This document shows, piece by piece, positions 44,287-52,558 of a stretch of 64,000 nucleotides of DNA (its first letter is position 1; the number at the start of each line of letters is the position of its first letter). Source of the DNA: Catelliglobosispora koreensis DSM 44566. GTDB taxonomy: Bacteria > Actinomycetota > Actinomycetes > Mycobacteriales > Micromonosporaceae. Below the pieces are notes generated by a model that made no database searches, was not told the origin of the DNA, and saw only the letters and a program-made list of their open reading frames with translations. Location: assembly GCF_000379685.1 (NCBI RefSeq), contig NZ_KB903250.1, positions 62,624 to 126,623 of the forward strand, given 5' to 3'. A program made the position numbers and the translations under genes.

Positions 44287-45755
44287 CGCAGGATCCCTTC
44301 GGCCACGATGCGGCTGCCCAGCACACAGGCGACGGTTCCGAGTCCGGGCCAGGTGGTGTCGCCCGCCATCCATAGACCATCAATGCCAAGGTGATGCGGG
44401 ATCGCCCGCTGATTGGTGTTACGCAACGTTTGCCTCACTCCGGCCACGGCTCCGCGCGGGCGGCTGGTGAAGTGCTCATAGGTGCGTGGCGTTGCGGTCT
44501 GGCACACGACGGCTCGCTCCCCCAGCTGCGGGTAGACCCGCTGCGCTTGCGCGATAAGGGTTTCGGTGAGTTCCTTCTTGCGCTGTTCGTAGTCTGTTCC
44601 GTCCCAGCCGCCGAGCTCGGTGTGCGTGGAAATCATCACCGCCCGGTGTCCTGGGGGTGCGCTGTCATGGTCGCCCGCACTGGATACCGAAATGAACATG
44701 TTGTTGCCCTCCCCCAAGGGTGCCCGGTAGTCGTGCATCAGCTGATGGTGGGTGAAATGCTGTCCGTCCACTTCGGACTCTGGCACGCCGAGAAAGACGA
44801 CGGCAGCTCCGCCCAGATGTGGCTCGTCTCGCGTGACATACCGGCGCAACCGGGGTGCTAGAGCCGGAATCACTTGCGCTGTAAGCGATGCGGGCAGGGT
44901 GCTGACGACCTGGCGGGCACGGACCGGCCCGCGATGGGTGTCTAGCACGAACCCCGGCGACACACTGTGCACCCGGCACCCGGCCTGGAACACACCGCCA
45001 AGCTCCCGATAGCGAGCCACGAGCACACGCCAGAATCCGTGCATGCCGCCGCGATGACGGGTCAGGCCCGCTCCTCTGATCGTGACGCCCAGAGCCGCGT
45101 TGATCAGCGGCGCGTCGTCAACGGTGCTGTGCACGGTGTCCTCGACGAGCATGCCGAGCAGGCCAACGAGCGCGTCCTGCTCGCGTAAACCATGGCGGCG
45201 CAACGCATCGCCAAGTGTCCACGTTGCATAACGTGCCAGCGGCAGCCCGTCCAGCCCGATCGCGCGCAGGTCAGCAAGCACGTCCCGCCCCGTGCGCACC
45301 GGCAGGCGTACGCCCTTGCGGCTGGCCTTCCAAAACACTCCGGCCAGCCGATCGAGCAAGGTCCAAAAAGCACGGTGCGCCGGACTGTCGCCGAAGGCTC
45401 GCAGTCGTTCTTGGTGCCACAGCGCGTTTTCCCGGTGCAAGGTCACTTTGCGATCAGGCAGCCACGCGCCATAGCCCGGCAGTTGTTCGCCAGCGAAGTC
45501 CGTGATTCCCGCCACATCGAGCAGCTCCGCGCCCACGCCGCCGGGCTCGAAGTCGACCAGCGTCGTGGCACCCACATCGAAGGAAAAACCCTTGTGGCGG
45601 AAGTATCCTGCGCATCCTCCCGCGTGACCGTGGGCTTCCAGCACCACCGTGCGTTGCCCTGCCGCCTGAAGACGCAGCGCAACGCCCATTCCAGCCATGC
45701 CACCACCGATGATGGCGACGTCCCAGGTCTGGTTCTGAACGTTCGTTCTGAACAT
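44283..45755 (-). CDS. FAD-dependent oxidoreductase, phytoene desaturase (CrtI/CrtO) type
   Basis: A 490-residue flavoprotein. The FAD-binding loop DVAIIGGGMAGMGVALRLQA lies at about 12-31, followed by VVLEAHGHAGGCAGYF. The C-terminal motif LWMAGDTTWPGLGTVACVLG is characteristic of carotenoid desaturases and related retinol saturases. No crtB or crtE is seen nearby, so its substrate is open. ATG 45755 is chosen because TACTTT lies exactly 6 nt upstream; GTG 45779-side codons would overlap the promoter. First gene of the operon. Confidence 0.9.
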   Translation of the reverse strand: MFRTNVQNQTWDVAIIGGGMAGMGVALRLQAAGQRTVVLEAHGHAGGCAGYFRHKGFSFDVGATTLVDFEPGGVGAELLDVAGITDFAGEQLPGYGAWLPDRKVTLHRENALWHQERLRAFGDSPAHRAFWTLLDRLAGVFWKASRKGVRLPVRTGRDVLADLRAIGLDGLPLARYATWTLGDALRRHGLREQDALVGLLGMLVEDTVHSTVDDAPLINAALGVTIRGAGLTRHRGGMHGFWRVLVARYRELGGVFQAGCRVHSVSPGFVLDTHRGPVRARQVVSTLPASLTAQVIPALAPRLRRYVTRDEPHLGGAAVVFLGVPESEVDGQHFTHHQLMHDYRAPLGEGNNMFISVSSAGDHDSAPPGHRAVMISTHTELGGWDGTDYEQRKKELTETLIAQAQRVYPQLGERAVVCQTATPRTYEHFTSRPRGAVAGVRQTLRNTNQRAIPHHLGIDGLWMAGDTTWPGLGTVACVLGSRIVAEGILR

Positions 45756-45762
45756 ATGTTCA
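45749..45762. promoter_or_regulatory. 14-bp palindrome over the oxidoreductase start codon, probable operator
   Basis: tgaacatatgttca is a perfect palindrome centred just outside the ATG (45753-45755). Next to it ttctgaac is repeated at 45733 and 45746 (13-bp period), and gaacgttc (45737-45744) is another palindrome. A bound TetR repressor would cover the start of a leaderless RNA. Confidence 0.6.
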
Positions 45763-45767
45763 AAGTA
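45762..45767 (-). promoter_or_regulatory. -10 hexamer, leaderless promoter of the desaturase operon
   Basis: TACTTT on the minus strand, exactly 6 nt before ATG 45755, touching the operator palindrome. Confidence 0.6.
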
Positions 45768-45797
45768 GACCCTTCCCATAGATCAGCACAACTGACC

Positions 45798-45827
45798 TTG
45801 ACAGGCCTAGGTGGCTTTCTCGATGAT
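45798..45827 (+). promoter_or_regulatory. Candidate promoter of the small LuxR-type gene
   Basis: TTGACA (45798-45803) and GATGAT (45822-45827) are 18 bp apart on the + strand. Confidence 0.4.
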
Positions 45828-45855
45828 GCTCAGTGATTGCCCACGGCAGGGAAAA

Positions 45856-46086
45856 GTGACACGGGGGTGCACTTTGGACATTGGGCCCAGGGAGCAGAGG
45901 CTGTTGCAGCTGCTGCTGTCCGGACACACCATTCGCGCGGCCGCTGGACAGCTTCACATCAGCAGCCGCACTACGGAAGCAATACTGGCCGAGCTTAGAG
46001 AGCGCGTCGATGCGCCAAGTCTCTACGCCTTAGGCGCCATCGCCGAACGTCTCGGCTGGCATGAACACGTTAGAGAACACATTTAG
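45856..46086 (+). CDS. Small single-domain LuxR-type HTH protein
   Basis: About 76 residues, almost only a LuxR/GerE-like helix-turn-helix: DIGPREQRLLQLLLSGHTIR, then QLHISSRTTEAILAELRERV. No receiver domain is present. The start is unclear: GTG 45856 follows an AGGGA at short spacing, while GTG 45811 and ATG 45823 are in frame upstream and would overlap the candidate promoter. It is divergent from the desaturase operon and might regulate it. Confidence 0.65.
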   Translation: MTRGCTLDIGPREQRLLQLLLSGHTIRAAAGQLHISSRTTEAILAELRERVDAPSLYALGAIAERLGWHEHVREHI

Positions 46087-46125
46087 GGCACGTGCTGTCA
46101 TACCCGGGGTGGCATGATCCCGGGT

Positions 46126-46599
46126 ATGGCACAGACTGACTTTGACTTCCTCTTCGGGCGCTGGCATGTGCACAATCGCAAGCTGGCCAACACTCTCGAT
46201 CCCGAGTGCATCGAGTGGGTGGAGTTCGAGGCGACGCAAGAGGCCAACCCGATTCTCGGCGGCATGGGAAATGTGGACTTCATGGTCACGACATTGCCGA
46301 CGGGCGAATACTTCGAAGGCATGTCACTGCGCCTTTTCGAGCCAGAGCAACAGGTTTGGCGCATCTGGTGGGCCTCGACTGGCCGTCCAGGTCACCTTGA
46401 TCCGCCAGTGGAAGGGCGCTTCACTGACGGCGTCGGGGTCTTCACCGGTGACGATGTGTTTGGCGGTCAGCCCGCTAAAGTCCGCTTCACGTGGGAGAAC
46501 ATCACGCAGACCGGTGCCCAGTGGTCTCAGGCGTTTTCCTTTGACGACGGCCAGACGTGGGGGCCGGTAAACTGGATCATGACGTTCACCCGAATATGA
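46126..46599 (+). CDS. Lipocalin-like DUF1579-type protein
   Basis: A 157-residue soluble protein. Motifs FDFLFGRWHVHNRKL, RLFEPEQQVWRIWWASTGRP and a C-terminal WNWIMTF-like ending (PVNWIMTFTRI) resemble the DUF1579/THAP4-like lipocalin families. No catalytic residues are apparent; ligand unknown. ATG 46126 is preferred, with CATGAT 7 nt upstream; ATG 46114 is in frame. It follows the small HTH gene by 39 bp. Confidence 0.78.
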   Translation: MAQTDFDFLFGRWHVHNRKLANTLDPECIEWVEFEATQEANPILGGMGNVDFMVTTLPTGEYFEGMSLRLFEPEQQVWRIWWASTGRPGHLDPPVEGRFTDGVGVFTGDDVFGGQPAKVRFTWENITQTGAQWSQAFSFDDGQTWGPVNWIMTFTRI

Positions 46600-46677
46600 T
46601 GAACAACAAACTTCGGGCAGTTTAATTAAGAATCGACCTATTGCGATATTGTCCGCTTGTTCGGTCCACTAACGGCC

Positions 46678-47919
46678 ATGAGTGCCCACCACCATGACCA
46701 TCCCCACGCACACGATCACAGCGCGCTTGGCCGGCGTTCCCTGATCGCCGGTGCCGGAGGCTTGCTGGTTCTCGCCGCCGCCCCGGGCACCGCACAAGCC
46801 GCTCGCACCCAGGTCGCCTCCGGGCCCATGGGCGCTAACCTGCCCGCCTATGGCGCGTCGCGCACGTCGGCGCTAACCCAGGGCACCACGCTGGTGCATG
46901 CTGACATGCACAACCACACCGTCATGTCCGACGGCGACGGAAGCCCCGAGAACGCCTTCGCCTCCATGCGTTCCGCGGGTCTCGACGTTGCCGCACTGAC
47001 CGATCACACCACGCTGTTCGCCATCAACGGGCTGTCCCGCTCGGAATGGGACCGCACCAACGTCTTGGCTGGCGCTGCCGATGATCCCGGCAACTACACG
47101 GCGATCCGCGGGTTCGAGTGGTCACACCCGACCCTCGGTCACGTGAACGTCTGGTTCACCGCCAACTTCACCGACCTCGGCGGGTCCAGCAGCATGAGCC
47201 GCCTCTACAACTGGATCTCCAACGCTGGTGGCATCGCCTCCTTCAACCACCCAGGACGGGAAGTCCAGCGTTTCAACAACTTCAGCTACTCCTCAGCCGC
47301 CCGCAACTACATGGTCGCGATGGAGATCTTCAACCGCGGCGATGACTATCTGTTCGACGGCTGGTCCAACGGGCAGACCTCGCCACTCGTCGCCTGCCTC
47401 AACGCGGGCTGGCGTACCGGCCTGACCGGCGTCACCGACGAGCACGGCACCAACTGGGGGTTCCCCGAGGGCAAGGGCCGTACCGGTTTGTGGGTCGCCC
47501 AGAACACCCGCGCCGGAGTTCAGGAAGCCATGCGCGCCAGGCGTTTCTTCGCGACCCGCCTGTCGGGCCTGCGCGTCAACGCCACCGCCAACGGTGTCCA
47601 AATGGGAGGGACGCTGGGCATCACGAGCGGCGTCGTCAACTTCTCCCTCGACCTCGACCGGGGTCCCGACTGGTTCGGCAAACCCTTGCGCATCCAGGTT
47701 TTGCGGCCTGGCACGAGTGCACCGACGGTGGTCAACGTTGTCGACTTCACGTCGGGGAGCATCGCCAACTTCGCCGTTCCGCTCAACGCGGCTGACGGCA
47801 ACTGGGTGGTGCTGAGGGTCTCCGATCCCACGCAAGCCAACGCTTCACCCGGCCCCGCTGGGCACCCGTGCAACGACTACGGCGTGGCCTACACGAGCCC
47901 GTGGTGGCTACAGCCCTAA
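46678..47919 (+). CDS. Tat-exported PHP-domain phosphoesterase-like protein
   Basis: A 413-residue exported protein. The N-terminus has an unusual histidine-rich stretch (HHHDHPHAHDH) before a twin-arginine signal (LGRRSLIAGAGG) and a hydrophobic run ending AQA. The PHP metal site is visible as HADMHNHTVMSDG, LTDHTTLF and RGFEWSH, with FNHPGRE later. PHP proteins are metal-dependent phosphoesterases; the substrate is unknown. ATG 46678 is chosen. Its 3' end overlaps the TetR gene by 12 bp. The preceding 78-bp space is AT-rich and contains a possible TATTGT box. Confidence 0.85.
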   Translation: MSAHHHDHPHAHDHSALGRRSLIAGAGGLLVLAAAPGTAQAARTQVASGPMGANLPAYGASRTSALTQGTTLVHADMHNHTVMSDGDGSPENAFASMRSAGLDVAALTDHTTLFAINGLSRSEWDRTNVLAGAADDPGNYTAIRGFEWSHPTLGHVNVWFTANFTDLGGSSSMSRLYNWISNAGGIASFNHPGREVQRFNNFSYSSAARNYMVAMEIFNRGDDYLFDGWSNGQTSPLVACLNAGWRTGLTGVTDEHGTNWGFPEGKGRTGLWVAQNTRAGVQEAMRARRFFATRLSGLRVNATANGVQMGGTLGITSGVVNFSLDLDRGPDWFGKPLRIQVLRPGTSAPTVVNVVDFTSGSIANFAVPLNAADGNWVVLRVSDPTQANASPGPAGHPCNDYGVAYTSPWWLQP

Positions 47920-48540
47920 GGCGCCGTGGACTAGTTTCGCGAGTCGTGGGTGGTCGAGCGGCGCGGCGGAGCCCGCCATGAGACCACCCATGACCAAGTC
48001 AACCTGTTGTGCCGCAAGGGCTTCCGGCGCGACTCGGCCATCAGGCTCGTACCACGTCCACATCCACTGCACGGAACCGTAGAACATCAGCGCCATCAAC
48101 GCCGCGTCGCCTGGACGGAACGTTCCGTCCGCCATCCCGTCTCGCACCACGGCAGTGACGAGTTCGGAATATTCGCGGCGCATCTTGCGCGCGTCTTCCA
48201 GTGCCGGGCTATCGCGCAAGTGGACGATCTCGCGCTGGAACGCCACCGCCTCATCCCGGTGGTAGGCCTGATAGAAGACGCCGGCGTAGATCAATGCGGC
48301 GACCCGGTCGGCCGCGCTTTGCGTCACGGCGAGGATGCGCTTGGCCTCCTCGAGCCGCTGGCGCATGTATCGCTCCTGCAACTCCCGTAACAGCTGGTCC
48401 TTGGTGCCGAAGTGATGCACGATCGTGCCCTTGGACATGCCCAGCTCGGAGGCAAGATCGGCAAAATTCGTGCGCTCGTACCCACGGCGGGCCACACTGC
48501 GCACAAAGGCGTCCAGAATTTCATCGCGGCGTCCGGCCAT
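47908..48540 (-). CDS. TetR-family repressor, divergent from the AtuA/carboxylase operon
   Basis: A 210-residue TetR regulator: HTH at about 3-48 (RRDEILDAFVRSVARRGYER, then LGMSKGTIVHHFGTKDQLLR) and a TetR_C domain. It is divergent from the acyl-CoA operon across 51 bp that hold an 18-bp palindrome overlapping the -35 region of both promoters, so it very probably represses both itself and the operon until an acyl-CoA or related ligand binds. ATG 48540 has TATGCT exactly 6 nt upstream. Confidence 0.94.
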   Translation of the reverse strand: MAGRRDEILDAFVRSVARRGYERTNFADLASELGMSKGTIVHHFGTKDQLLRELQERYMRQRLEEAKRILAVTQSAADRVAALIYAGVFYQAYHRDEAVAFQREIVHLRDSPALEDARKMRREYSELVTAVVRDGMADGTFRPGDAALMALMFYGSVQWMWTWYEPDGRVAPEALAAQQVDLVMGGLMAGSAAPLDHPRLAKLVHGALGL

Positions 48541-48546
48541 AGCGAG

Positions 48547-48552
48547 AGCATA
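48547..48552 (-). promoter_or_regulatory. -10 hexamer of the TetR gene
   Basis: TATGCT on the minus strand, 6 nt before ATG 48540; CTGACC (48570-48575) lies 17 bp upstream as -35. Confidence 0.7.
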
Positions 48553-48556
48553 CCCT

Positions 48557-48574
48557 TGACCGTACGTGCGGTCA
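48557..48574. promoter_or_regulatory. TetR operator palindrome
   Basis: tgaccgtacgtgcggtca is an inverted repeat: TGACCG arms around ACGT-like centre with one asymmetric pair. It covers the -35 elements of both divergent promoters (TTGACC at 48556 on +, CTGACC on -). Confidence 0.8.
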
Positions 48575-48579
48575 GTAAC

Positions 48580-48585
48580 TAGCCT
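48580..48585 (+). promoter_or_regulatory. -10 hexamer of the acyl-CoA catabolic operon
   Basis: TAGCCT, exactly 6 nt before ATG 48592; TTGACC (48556-48561) lies 18 bp upstream as -35. Confidence 0.7.
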
Positions 48586-48591
48586 TGCTCC

Positions 48592-49377
48592 ATGTCCGCC
48601 CTTAACGGTGTGCTCGCCGACCTGCACGACGAGAGCGAAGACCTGGACCGGCTCGTGGCCGCACTGCCCACGTCCGACTGGGCCACCCTTACCCCCGCAC
48701 CCGGCTGGACGATCTCCCACCAGATCGCTCATCTCGCGTGGACCGATGAAGTCAGCCGCTATGCGGTGTCCGATCAGGACAAGTTCGCCGCTTCGCTAGC
48801 CGCCGCGGCCGCCGACCCCGCCGGGTTCGTCGACACCGCCGCCAACGCCAGCGTGGACGCACACACTCCCGGCCAACTGCTCGCGCTGTGGCGCCGGGGG
48901 CGGGCGGAACTGGCCGCGACGCTGGCCGAGGTTCCGGACGGGACGAAGATTCCCTGGTACGGGACGCGCATGAGCGCCACCTCGATGGCGACGGCACGTC
49001 TGATGGAGACGTGGGCACATGGCCAAGATGTAGCCGACGCGCTGCACGTCGAGCGCACACCGACGCGGCGCCTCAAGCACATCGCGTTTCTCGCGGTGCG
49101 CACGCGGGACTTTGCCTTTGGAGTCCACGGCATGCCCGTGCCCGACAGCGAATTCCTCATCGAACTCGGGGCACCAGACGGCACGGTGTGGACGTGGGGA
49201 CCCCCCGACGCCACTAACCGGGTGGCCGGACCGGCACTCGACTTCTGTTTGCTGGCAACACAACGGCGTAACCGGGCCAACCTCTCCCTCATCGCCACAG
49301 GGGCCGAAGCCGACCAGTGGCTCGACATCGCCCAGGCGTTCGCCGGACCGCCGGGACAGGGCCGGGCGGCACAATGA
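48592..49377 (+). CDS. TIGR03084 family metal-binding protein (maleylpyruvate isomerase-like)
   Basis: A 261-residue protein of the DinB-like mycothiol-dependent family. The N-terminal four-helix part carries ISHQIAHLAWTDE and METWAHGQDVADAL, giving the usual three histidines for a divalent metal. The C-terminal part is SCP2-like. The family is common next to AtuA and carboxylase genes in actinobacteria; its exact reaction is unknown. ATG 48592 is set by the TAGCCT hexamer. Its TGA overlaps the next ATG (ATGA). Confidence 0.9.
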   Translation: MSALNGVLADLHDESEDLDRLVAALPTSDWATLTPAPGWTISHQIAHLAWTDEVSRYAVSDQDKFAASLAAAAADPAGFVDTAANASVDAHTPGQLLALWRRGRAELAATLAEVPDGTKIPWYGTRMSATSMATARLMETWAHGQDVADALHVERTPTRRLKHIAFLAVRTRDFAFGVHGMPVPDSEFLIELGAPDGTVWTWGPPDATNRVAGPALDFCLLATQRRNRANLSLIATGAEADQWLDIAQAFAGPPGQGRAAQ

Positions 49378-51017
49378 TCCGCATTGGCAACGCGTCCGGC
49401 TTTTACGGGGACCGCTTTAGCGCCGTTCGCGAGATGCTCACCGGTGGGCAGATCGATGTGCTCACCGGCGACTATCTAGCCGAGCTCACGATGCTCATTC
49501 TCGGAAGATCCTCCAGTGGGTACGCGAAAAGCTTCCTGAAGCAGATGCAGCAGAACCTGGGGCTCGCCCTCGAACGCGGTGTCAAAATCGTCAGCAACGC
49601 CGGTGGCCTGAAGCCGGCCGCCCTCGCTCAGGCCCTCGACGAGCTGGGCACCGGCGCCAAAGTGTCCTATGTGGAAGGTGACGACCTCACCGAACGGTTC
49701 CCTAACCACCTCACGGCCAACGCTTATCTGGGCGGCTGGGGAATCGCGGACTGTCTCAAGGCGGGCGCCGACGTGGTCGTCACCGGGCGCGTCACGGATG
49801 CCTCGCTGACGCTCGGCCCCGCTGCCGCGCATCACGGCTGGGACAGAGACTCCTTTGACGCCCTCGCCGGCGCGACCGTCGCCGGGCACGTGCTGGAGTG
49901 CGGCACGCAAGCGACTGGTGGCAATTACTCGTTCTTCCAGTCGCTTGATCTGTCCAAGCCCCTTGGCTTCCCGATCGCCGAAGTGCACGCCGACGGTTCC
50001 TCGGTCATCACCAAGCACCCCGGGACCGGTGGTGCCGTGACCGTGGGAACCGTTACGGCGCAACTGCTCTACGAGATCGACTCACCGCGTTACCTTGGCC
50101 CCGACGTGGTCTCGCACTTCGACACCATCGTGCTTTCCGACGACGGACCGGACCGGGTTCGTATTAGTGGCGTGCGCGGTTCAGCTCCGCCGTCGACACT
50201 GAAGGTCTGCCTGAACCGGATCGGCGGTTTCCGCAACCACGTCGAGTTTGTGCTCACGGGGCTCGACATCGACGCGAAGATCGCCTGGCTGAAGTCGCAA
50301 CTGCCCGGTCCCTACGAGTGGGTCCGCAACGGCCACCTGTTGCGCTGCGTCTTCAAGTCCCCTGATCCGACCGCCGCGGGCCGCGCCTTCAGCAGCGCCG
50401 CCATCGAGCTCGCGCTCGCGTCCTATCCCGGCTTCCATGTCACCGCCCCGCCCGGCGACGCCTCTCCCTACGGTGTCTACACAGCGGCTTTCGTCGAGGC
50501 GTCGACCGTGGAGCACACCGCTGTCTTGCACACCGGCACTCGCCTGACCGTCCCACCTACCCCCACCGACGCGTCGGCGCTTCCCGCCGCACTTTCCCCC
50601 GCGCACCCTTCCCCCGCCACGCCTTACGCAGCGGACACCGGTAGCGAAGCCGGCGCGGGAGCCGAAGGCCCGACGGGAAGCAGAAGCGGTGCGACGAGGC
50701 GAGTGGCGCTGGGAAGCATCGTCGGCGCGCGCTCGGGTGACAAGGGCGGCGACGCCAATGTTGGCGTGTGGGTACAGACGGATGAGGCCTACGCCTGGCT
50801 GGCGGAGACGCTCACGGAAGACAAGCTCCGCGAGCTGCTCCCGGAAGTGTCCGAAGTGGACAGGTACCTCCTGCCTAACCTGCGCGCCATCAACTTTGTA
50901 TGCCGGGGGCTTCTCGGCGAAGGCGTGTCGTCTAGCACCCGCTTCGACCCGCAGGCCAAGGCGCTCGGCGAACAGCTGCGAGCGTGTGAGATCGACATCC
51001 CGGAGGAGCTGACATGA
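49374..51017 (+). CDS. AtuA family protein (acyclic terpene utilisation, DUF1446)
   Basis: A 547-residue protein. The N-terminal DUF1446 domain (IGNASGFYGDRFSAVREMLT; VVVTGRVTDASLTLGPAAAH) spans about 1-395; a C-terminal AtuA-like alpha/beta domain (VALGSIVGARSGDKGGDANV onward) covers about 445-547. The two are joined by a low-complexity linker (about 403-443) coded by C/T-rich DNA of the same kind as the intergenic arrays. AtuA is required for citronellol/geraniol use in Pseudomonas but its reaction is unproven. It overlaps both neighbours by 4 bp. Confidence 0.92.
   Translation: MIRIGNASGFYGDRFSAVREMLTGGQIDVLTGDYLAELTMLILGRSSSGYAKSFLKQMQQNLGLALERGVKIVSNAGGLKPAALAQALDELGTGAKVSYVEGDDLTERFPNHLTANAYLGGWGIADCLKAGADVVVTGRVTDASLTLGPAAAHHGWDRDSFDALAGATVAGHVLECGTQATGGNYSFFQSLDLSKPLGFPIAEVHADGSSVITKHPGTGGAVTVGTVTAQLLYEIDSPRYLGPDVVSHFDTIVLSDDGPDRVRISGVRGSAPPSTLKVCLNRIGGFRNHVEFVLTGLDIDAKIAWLKSQLPGPYEWVRNGHLLRCVFKSPDPTAAGRAFSSAAIELALASYPGFHVTAPPGDASPYGVYTAAFVEASTVEHTAVLHTGTRLTVPPTPTDASALPAALSPAHPSPATPYAADTGSEAGAGAEGPTGSRSGATRRVALGSIVGARSGDKGGDANVGVWVQTDEAYAWLAETLTEDKLRELLPEVSEVDRYLLPNLRAINFVCRGLLGEGVSSSTRFDPQAKALGEQLRACEIDIPEELT
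50579..50640 (+). repeat. C/T-rich repeat inside the AtuA gene linker
   Basis: The run gcttcccgccgcactttccc and on to ccttcccccgccacgcctta is of the same type as the arrays at 20271 and 63860. It stays in frame and codes a Pro/Ala/Ser-rich linker. Confidence 0.55.
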
Positions 51018-52558
51018 GTGACCGGGCAGTCATGCTGGCGAAGCTGACCGAGCTCGAACAGGAGCACGCGAAGGCGGTCGCGGGCGGTGGGCCGAAGTAC
51101 ACGGACCGGCACCGCAAACGGGGCAAACTTCTGGCCCGCGAACGCATCGAACTGCTCCTCGACGAGGGTTCACCGTTCCTTGAGCTGTCACCACTGGCGG
51201 CCTGGGGCACGGACTATCCCGTCGGCGCGAGTGTGGTTACGGGCATCGGCCATGTCGAGGGGGTCGAGTGCCTTATCGTGGCCAACGACCCGACCGTGCG
51301 CGGTGGTGCCAGCAACCCGTGGACGCTGAAGAAGATCTTCCGGGCCAACGATATCGCGCTGGAGAACCGGCTTCCGGTTATCAGTCTCGTGGAGTCGGGC
51401 GGTGCGGATCTGCCGTCGCAGAAGGAGATCTTCATTCCTGGCGGCCGGGTCTTCCGGGATCTGACGCGGCTTTCGAAGGCTGGCATTCCCACGATCGCGC
51501 TGGTGTTTGGGAACTCCACCGCTGGCGGGGCCTACATCCCCGGCATGTCCGACCACGTCGTGATGATCAAGGAACAGTCCAAAGTGTTCCTTGGTGGGCC
51601 ACCGCTGGTGAAGATGGCGACCGGCGAGGAGTCCGACGAGGAATCCCTTGGCGGAGCTGAAATGCACGCTCGCACGTCCGGTCTGGCCGACTACTTCGCC
51701 GTTGACGAGCACGATGCCATCCGCATCGGGCGGCGAGTCGTTAAGCGGCTCAACTGGCGCCAGCACCGTCCGCGCGCGAGCGCGCCGCCGAAGCTCAATG
51801 AAGAAGACTTGCTGGATATCGTTCCCAGCGACTTGCGAATCCCGTTCGACCCGCGCGAGGTCATCAAGCGGATCGTCGACGGCTCCGAGTTCGACGAATT
51901 CAAGCCGCTCTACGGAGACAGCTTGGTCACCGGCTGGGCGAGCCTGCACGGCTATCCGATCGGGGTGCTCGCCAACGCCAGGGGCGTGCTGTTCAGCGAG
52001 GAGTCGCAGAAGGCGGCGCAGTTCATTCAGCTGGCCAACCAGACCAACATTCCGTTGCTGTTCCTGCATAACACCACCGGGTACATGGTGGGAGCACAGT
52101 ATGAGCAGGGCGGCATCATCAAACACGGCTCGGCGATGATTAACGCCGTTTCGAACAGCACCGTGCCGCACCTGTCCGTCCTCATCGGAGCGTCCTACGG
52201 CGCCGGGCACTACGGCATGTGCGGGCGGGCCTACGATCCACGGTTCTTGTTCGCCTGGCCGAGCGCCAAGTCCGCCGTCATGGGGCCGGCACAGCTCGCC
52301 GGTGTGCTCGAAATCGTTGCCCGGCAGGCGGCTGCGTCAGCGGGACGCGAGTTCGACGAAGACAGCGCGATCGCGATGCGCATGATGGTGGAACAACAGA
52401 TCGAGTCCGAGTCGCTGCCGATGTTCCTGTCGGGACGGCTCTATGACGACGGCATCATCGATCCACGCGACACGCGGACCGTGCTCGGGATCTGCCTCGA
52501 CGTCATCCACGGCACGGAATTCCGTGGCGCACAGGGATATGGAGTGTTCCGGCTATGA
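51014..52558 (+). CDS. Acyl-CoA carboxylase, carboxyltransferase (beta) subunit
   Basis: A 514-residue carboxyltransferase of the methylcrotonyl-/geranyl-CoA type. Both oxyanion-hole regions are visible: FGNSTAGGAYIPGMSDH in the N-terminal half and GASYGAGHYGMCGRAYDP in the C-terminal half, along with LFLHNTTGYMVG. It transfers CO2 from biotin to an acyl-CoA. The family and the AtuA neighbour suggest a branched or terpenoid enoyl-CoA. It overlaps the upstream and downstream genes by 4 bp. Confidence 0.95.
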   Translation: MSDRAVMLAKLTELEQEHAKAVAGGGPKYTDRHRKRGKLLARERIELLLDEGSPFLELSPLAAWGTDYPVGASVVTGIGHVEGVECLIVANDPTVRGGASNPWTLKKIFRANDIALENRLPVISLVESGGADLPSQKEIFIPGGRVFRDLTRLSKAGIPTIALVFGNSTAGGAYIPGMSDHVVMIKEQSKVFLGGPPLVKMATGEESDEESLGGAEMHARTSGLADYFAVDEHDAIRIGRRVVKRLNWRQHRPRASAPPKLNEEDLLDIVPSDLRIPFDPREVIKRIVDGSEFDEFKPLYGDSLVTGWASLHGYPIGVLANARGVLFSEESQKAAQFIQLANQTNIPLLFLHNTTGYMVGAQYEQGGIIKHGSAMINAVSNSTVPHLSVLIGASYGAGHYGMCGRAYDPRFLFAWPSAKSAVMGPAQLAGVLEIVARQAAASAGREFDEDSAIAMRMMVEQQIESESLPMFLSGRLYDDGIIDPRDTRTVLGICLDVIHGTEFRGAQGYGVFRL

